DNA of 49,702 nucleotides from a virus. This document shows positions 47,015-49,702 of the stretch, one piece after another. The stretch is taken from positions 1-49,702 of IMG/VR virus record IMGVR_UViG_3300033150_000531. One strand, 5' to 3'. The position numbers and the translations under genes are program-made. Numbering within the stretch: the first letter of the stretch is position 1; every line of letters starts with the position of its first letter. The notes beneath the pieces are model-generated. The model saw nothing but the letters and a program-made list of their open reading frames with translations, was not told the origin of the DNA and ran no database searches.

Positions 47015-47060
47015 CTTATATAAGTGACGTGAATCAAAACAACACCGGACTTTCTTCAGC

Positions 47061-47906
47061 ATGTCTGAATCCACCCCTAAGCCCGACATCAACCCTTTTC
47101 CTCGTCGGGGACCCAAACCTAAGGCCAACCCCAAGTGCATCCGTCCTGTCCGCCTCTATCCCAAGGTAAAGCATGACCCCGTGAACGGGTCCGCCATCCT
47201 CCGCGACCTCCAACGAAAACAGCAACAGCAACGCCAGAAGCAATGGCAACGTCGCCAGCAACAACAACAATCCACCCTCAAGCCTCGAAAACTACCCTAC
47301 GATCTGCCCCCATCTACCCCAATTCGTGTTGATATGGAGATTCCGGACTTTACGAATCCGCCTAAGTCCCCTAAACTAACAGGAGACGGAGAAGCATCAG
47401 AATTCGTACCCGTGGGCTGGGCGGTCCGGCTCACGCGATTGGATCTATTTTCCAAGGCTCTCGGAACATCCGTAGAAGTTGCCCGCAAGCTCCTGGAGGT
47501 GCTCGATGTACCCGTACTGGACCTCGGCGATAACCGGATCTACTTCAATCTGCCGGTCCTCGAATTGGCTCTCTGGAGCCTTCTTCGACAGGGTGCTCCA
47601 GGTTGGACCTATTACCCGGAATCTCCAAAGATCCCCGACGACGTACATTTTCCTGCATACGAGGTCCAGAAGCCCGATCCTCTCGTCCGCGATGACGAGA
47701 AACGCCTCCTTTCGACGCTCCAGGAACAGCTATCGGTCCCCCGCGAGATGCAGGCTGTAGCAACCTACTACTATGACTTCAGCAAACGCCGTATGCTCCG
47801 AAAGCTCCGCCAAATCACGGGAGCTCTCCGTGCCTTCCGAAAACGCCGAGCTAACACCCATCGAGCCCTCCGAACCGTCCCAGATCCAGAGGCGGACGGC
47901 TGCTGA
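47061..47906 (+). CDS. Hypothetical DNA-packaging-region protein with Gln-rich segment
   Basis: 281 aa. Residues 50-72 are a Gln/Arg run (QRKQQQQRQKQWQRRQQQQQ), then a domain from about 115 with helix-turn-helix look (LDLFSKALGTSVEVARKLLE followed by VPVLDLGDNRIYFNLPVLEL). The C-terminal 40 residues are very basic. A DNA-binding, possibly packaging-site or regulatory, role is likely from composition and position. No family recognised. Confidence 0.55.
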   Translation: MSESTPKPDINPFPRRGPKPKANPKCIRPVRLYPKVKHDPVNGSAILRDLQRKQQQQRQKQWQRRQQQQQSTLKPRKLPYDLPPSTPIRVDMEIPDFTNPPKSPKLTGDGEASEFVPVGWAVRLTRLDLFSKALGTSVEVARKLLEVLDVPVLDLGDNRIYFNLPVLELALWSLLRQGAPGWTYYPESPKIPDDVHFPAYEVQKPDPLVRDDEKRLLSTLQEQLSVPREMQAVATYYYDFSKRRMLRKLRQITGALRAFRKRRANTHRALRTVPDPEADGC

Positions 47907-48507
47907 AGAAGAAAACGTCCTCAGCTTCTTCACGGTCCACGGTCTCGGGGCCGCCCTCCGTCTCACGGACTACAGCGTCGCGGAAGAGCTCGAAATCCTC
48001 ACGAGCATCGCAAGGGACGCCCCTGACCCCAAACTCCAAATGCTCGCAATCCAAATGATCCGGAACCACCTCAAGGAAGCCCTCCTCATGAATGGTGGTA
48101 TCCGGCAAATCTCCGGCACTCAATCCTGGCAGATGTCCGATGGCCGCCAAGTGACGGCCCATCTTCAGTCATATCAATTGTCCAAGTCTTCGGCCTCCGA
48201 GACGGAAGTCATGCTCCAGCAGGCCGCCGCTCTCGGTCGCCAACTACAATTGGAGGCTCACCATGACACAGAGTTCGCAGATCCCTCAGAATTCGGAAAC
48301 TCCGGCCCCGAAAACCCCAGACCCGAAAGCCCCGAAACCGGCTCCCAGGCCCAAACCAATCTACCCCCGGAAACCTCTGAGGCCGAGCCCGCAACCCAGT
48401 CCGGAGAAACCCGAGAGTCTGGAGAGTCCGAAGAACCCGGAGGCCCCGACGCCCTCCCAGGCGGAATCTGCTACGTCGCCCCCAGAGCCATCGACGCCCC
48501 CGCCTAA
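47830..48507 (+). CDS. Hypothetical protein, candidate small terminase
   Basis: 225 aa from GTG 47830, which has GGGAG six bases upstream; an ATG at 47773 in the same frame has no ribosome site. It overlaps the gene before by 77 bases. Residues 30-135 are helical (VAEELEILTSIARDAPDPKL, QMLAIQMIRNHLKEALLMNG) in the manner of small DNA-recognition subunits. The last 80 residues are Glu/Pro/Ser-rich and are coded by the same DNA as the start of the next gene in another frame. Small terminase role is inferred only from position. Confidence 0.5.
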   Translation: MPSENAELTPIEPSEPSQIQRRTAAEEENVLSFFTVHGLGAALRLTDYSVAEELEILTSIARDAPDPKLQMLAIQMIRNHLKEALLMNGGIRQISGTQSWQMSDGRQVTAHLQSYQLSKSSASETEVMLQQAAALGRQLQLEAHHDTEFADPSEFGNSGPENPRPESPETGSQAQTNLPPETSEAEPATQSGETRESGESEEPGGPDALPGGICYVAPRAIDAPA

Positions 48508-48862
48508 GCCGACGAAGCCGGAAGCCCCGAAAGCTCCGGACCTTCCGGACGTTTCCGAGTGGATCCCGAGGCTCCAGACGGTTCTCCGGGACCGGCACCG
48601 GGCTAACGCCTACGCGAAGCTCATCTGTACGACCGTCGGGTGCCATCTGGGAGTCCAGACCCGCGTGGTCCAGAACTCCATGATCCACCGCCTCGTCCAG
48701 GAGATCCTCAGTGACGACGAGTTCCTGGGTTCCTTCGTCGCGGGAATCCTGAAGGCCCACCCGGACCTTTCGTCCGTGATCCTGGGCCGCATCGTGTCCG
48801 TGGCTGTCTTCGGGGAAGCCCTCGTCCGCTACTCGGAGATCGTTCGAAAAGGAGCCAACTGA
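48263..48862 (+). CDS. Hypothetical protein directly before terminase, alternative small terminase candidate
   Basis: 199 aa. ATG 48263 has TTGGAGG six bases upstream, so translation inside the previous gene is well supported. Residues 1-85 are a Pro/Lys/Glu linker overlapping the previous frame by 245 bases. Residues 90-199 are a compact helical domain (DVSEWIPRLQTVLRDRHRAN, IHRLVQEILSDDEFLGSFVA). The large terminase starts five bases after its stop. It may be the small terminase or a terminase partner; no diagnostic motif. Confidence 0.5.
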   Translation: MTQSSQIPQNSETPAPKTPDPKAPKPAPRPKPIYPRKPLRPSPQPSPEKPESLESPKNPEAPTPSQAESATSPPEPSTPPPKPTKPEAPKAPDLPDVSEWIPRLQTVLRDRHRANAYAKLICTTVGCHLGVQTRVVQNSMIHRLVQEILSDDEFLGSFVAGILKAHPDLSSVILGRIVSVAVFGEALVRYSEIVRKGAN

Positions 48863-48867
48863 GCCCC

Positions 48868-49702
48868 ATGAGCCACCATTCGCCAATCATGGCACCGTCT
48901 CACGATGAGTCCCGTCCGGTCCGGTTCCGGAAGGAGAACAACCCCTGGTATCCCCTCCCGCCGGACTACGAGGACCTGACGGAAGACGGAAAGCGATTGG
49001 CTCGTCTCAATGCGGTCCGGCTCCAGGAAACCCCGGAGGACCTCGTGCACGCTTGGCGTTTTTTCCGGGAATGCTACCTGAAGCCCCAGGCCGCCCGTTG
49101 GTACAAGTTCTGGAAACCGAGCCCACCCATGCACTACCAGATGGTCTGGGACTTGGGCCGCTATCCCCGGAACGCCTGGGCCGCTCCTCGTGGTTTTTCG
49201 AAGACGACGGTCCTCCGGGAGATCGCCCTCCTCCTGACGCTCACGAGACCTCACTTCTACGTGAGCCTCATCCACGCAACCATCAAAAAATACCGTAAGT
49301 CTATGGACACCCTCAAATGGCAACTGGAGCACAACCCGCTCCTGAGGGCTGACTTCGCGCCCTACTTCGGCGAATCCTTACGGCCCAAGCGAGGCGACCG
49401 ACCTTGGGGTGCCGAGATCATGAGGCTCCCGAACGGCTCTCTCCTGGAGGGTGGGTCCGTCGAGGGTGCCCTCCGTGGCGACCGCCCAGACCTCCTAATC
49501 CTGGACGACGTTGAATACGATGACGACGAGGGCGGCTCCGACCCCACGGTTCTCCTCGCGGACTTCGAGACGCTCCTCTTCAAGACGCTTCTCCCGATGC
49601 TGACAGAGGGGTCGGCCATCTTCTGGATCGGGACCCTCATCAGCCGCAAGTCCTACCTGTACACCGTCACGAAGGGCTCCGATCCACGCTTCCAGTTCTT
49701 CA
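48868..49702 (+). CDS. terL: Large terminase subunit, N-terminal part (continues at base 1)
   Basis: The first 278 codons of the 644-aa packaging ATPase. Walker A-like PRGFSKTT is at residues 107-114, in the deviant form usual for terminases, and Walker B with the catalytic Glu is LLILDDVE at 209-216. The N-terminal 70 residues are a charged, Pro-containing leader. ATG 48868 lies five bases after the gene before, whose end carries an AAAAGGAG ribosome site. The frame runs through the terminal repeat into the left end of the window. Confidence 0.92.
   Translation, partial: MSHHSPIMAPSHDESRPVRFRKENNPWYPLPPDYEDLTEDGKRLARLNAVRLQETPEDLVHAWRFFRECYLKPQAARWYKFWKPSPPMHYQMVWDLGRYPRNAWAAPRGFSKTTVLREIALLLTLTRPHFYVSLIHATIKKYRKSMDTLKWQLEHNPLLRADFAPYFGESLRPKRGDRPWGAEIMRLPNGSLLEGGSVEGALRGDRPDLLILDDVEYDDDEGGSDPTVLLADFETLLFKTLLPMLTEGSAIFWIGTLISRKSYLYTVTKGSDPRFQFF
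49589..49702. repeat. Terminal direct repeat, right copy
   Basis: Identical to bases 1-114. Removing one copy gives a unique circle of 49,588 bases in which the terminase gene is intact. Confidence 0.95.

Larger units (their letters stand above)
46587..47060 (+). promoter_or_regulatory. Control or replication-origin region
   Basis: 474 bases without a gene. A 16-bp direct repeat TTTCGTTTCATGTCAC stands at 46653-46668 and 46995-47010, with a reverse partial copy TGACATGAAA at 46826-46835. CACTTATAAGAGAGAG (46666-46681) is mirrored as CTCTCTTATATAAGTG (47012-47027). The stretch 46790-46870 is AT-rich. Iteron-like repeats, AT-rich DNA and the adjacent RepA-like gene fit an origin; a promoter with an operator-like palindrome sits at its right end. 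Confidence 0.5.

Overview
The window is an essentially complete genome of a temperate tailed phage with a short, podovirus-like tail. The first 114 bases recur exactly as the last 114, and the large terminase gene runs off the right end and continues at the left end in frame. The molecule is therefore circularly permuted or circularised, about 49.6 kb unique. Evidence for temperate life is a tyrosine integrase beside a sequence identical in form to the 3' half of a tRNA-Val(CAC) gene (attP). The host is a bacterium that uses ordinary sigma70-type promoters and strong GGAGG ribosome sites. I cannot name it.

Layout. (1) 44.9-49.7 kb joined to 0-22.2 kb, plus strand: a replication-type ATPase, a control/origin-like region, genes next to terminase, large terminase, a one-TM protein, portal, scaffold, major capsid protein, connector, three small jelly-roll-like proteins, a tail nozzle protein and four or five large inner (ejection) proteins. 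(2) 22.2-24.1 kb: a minus-strand non-coding transcript, attP and integrase. (3) 35.3-24.1 kb, minus strand: a UDG-like/family A DNA polymerase fusion, a lysis-like membrane cluster, then thymidylate kinase-like protein, ERCC4 nuclease, RecB/Cas4-type nuclease, a Sak4-like ATPase, an SSB-like protein and small proteins, with a tRNA-like element embedded. (4) 35.5-39.0 kb, plus strand: a small virion-like protein and two paralogous beta-helix spike proteins. (5) 39.2-44.4 kb, plus strand: an accessory cassette of independently punctuated units.

The outstanding content is in region 5. Four consecutive genes look like a complete ubiquitin-like conjugation pathway: a 72-residue beta-grasp modifier ending in Gly-Gly, an E2-like domain fused to a large Cys-rich RING/RBR-like zinc region, a JAB/JAMM metalloprotease and an E1-like adenylating enzyme. 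A terminator separates the modifier from the enzymes. Next to it lies a 159-codon gene whose DNA is almost entirely a chain of perfect or near-perfect inverted repeats, with its own promoter and terminator.

Regulation. Three promoters (near 22.6 kb minus, 31.0 kb minus, 35.4 kb plus) carry the same dyad, CCTG-N10-CARG, centred at -51.5 from the predicted start. At 35.3 kb the same dyad covers the -35 box of the divergent polymerase promoter, so one factor could switch between operons. The 22.6 kb minus transcript starts with 16 bases exactly complementary to the leader of the portal gene, suggesting antisense control of late genes. No CI-like repressor and no endolysin could be recognised.
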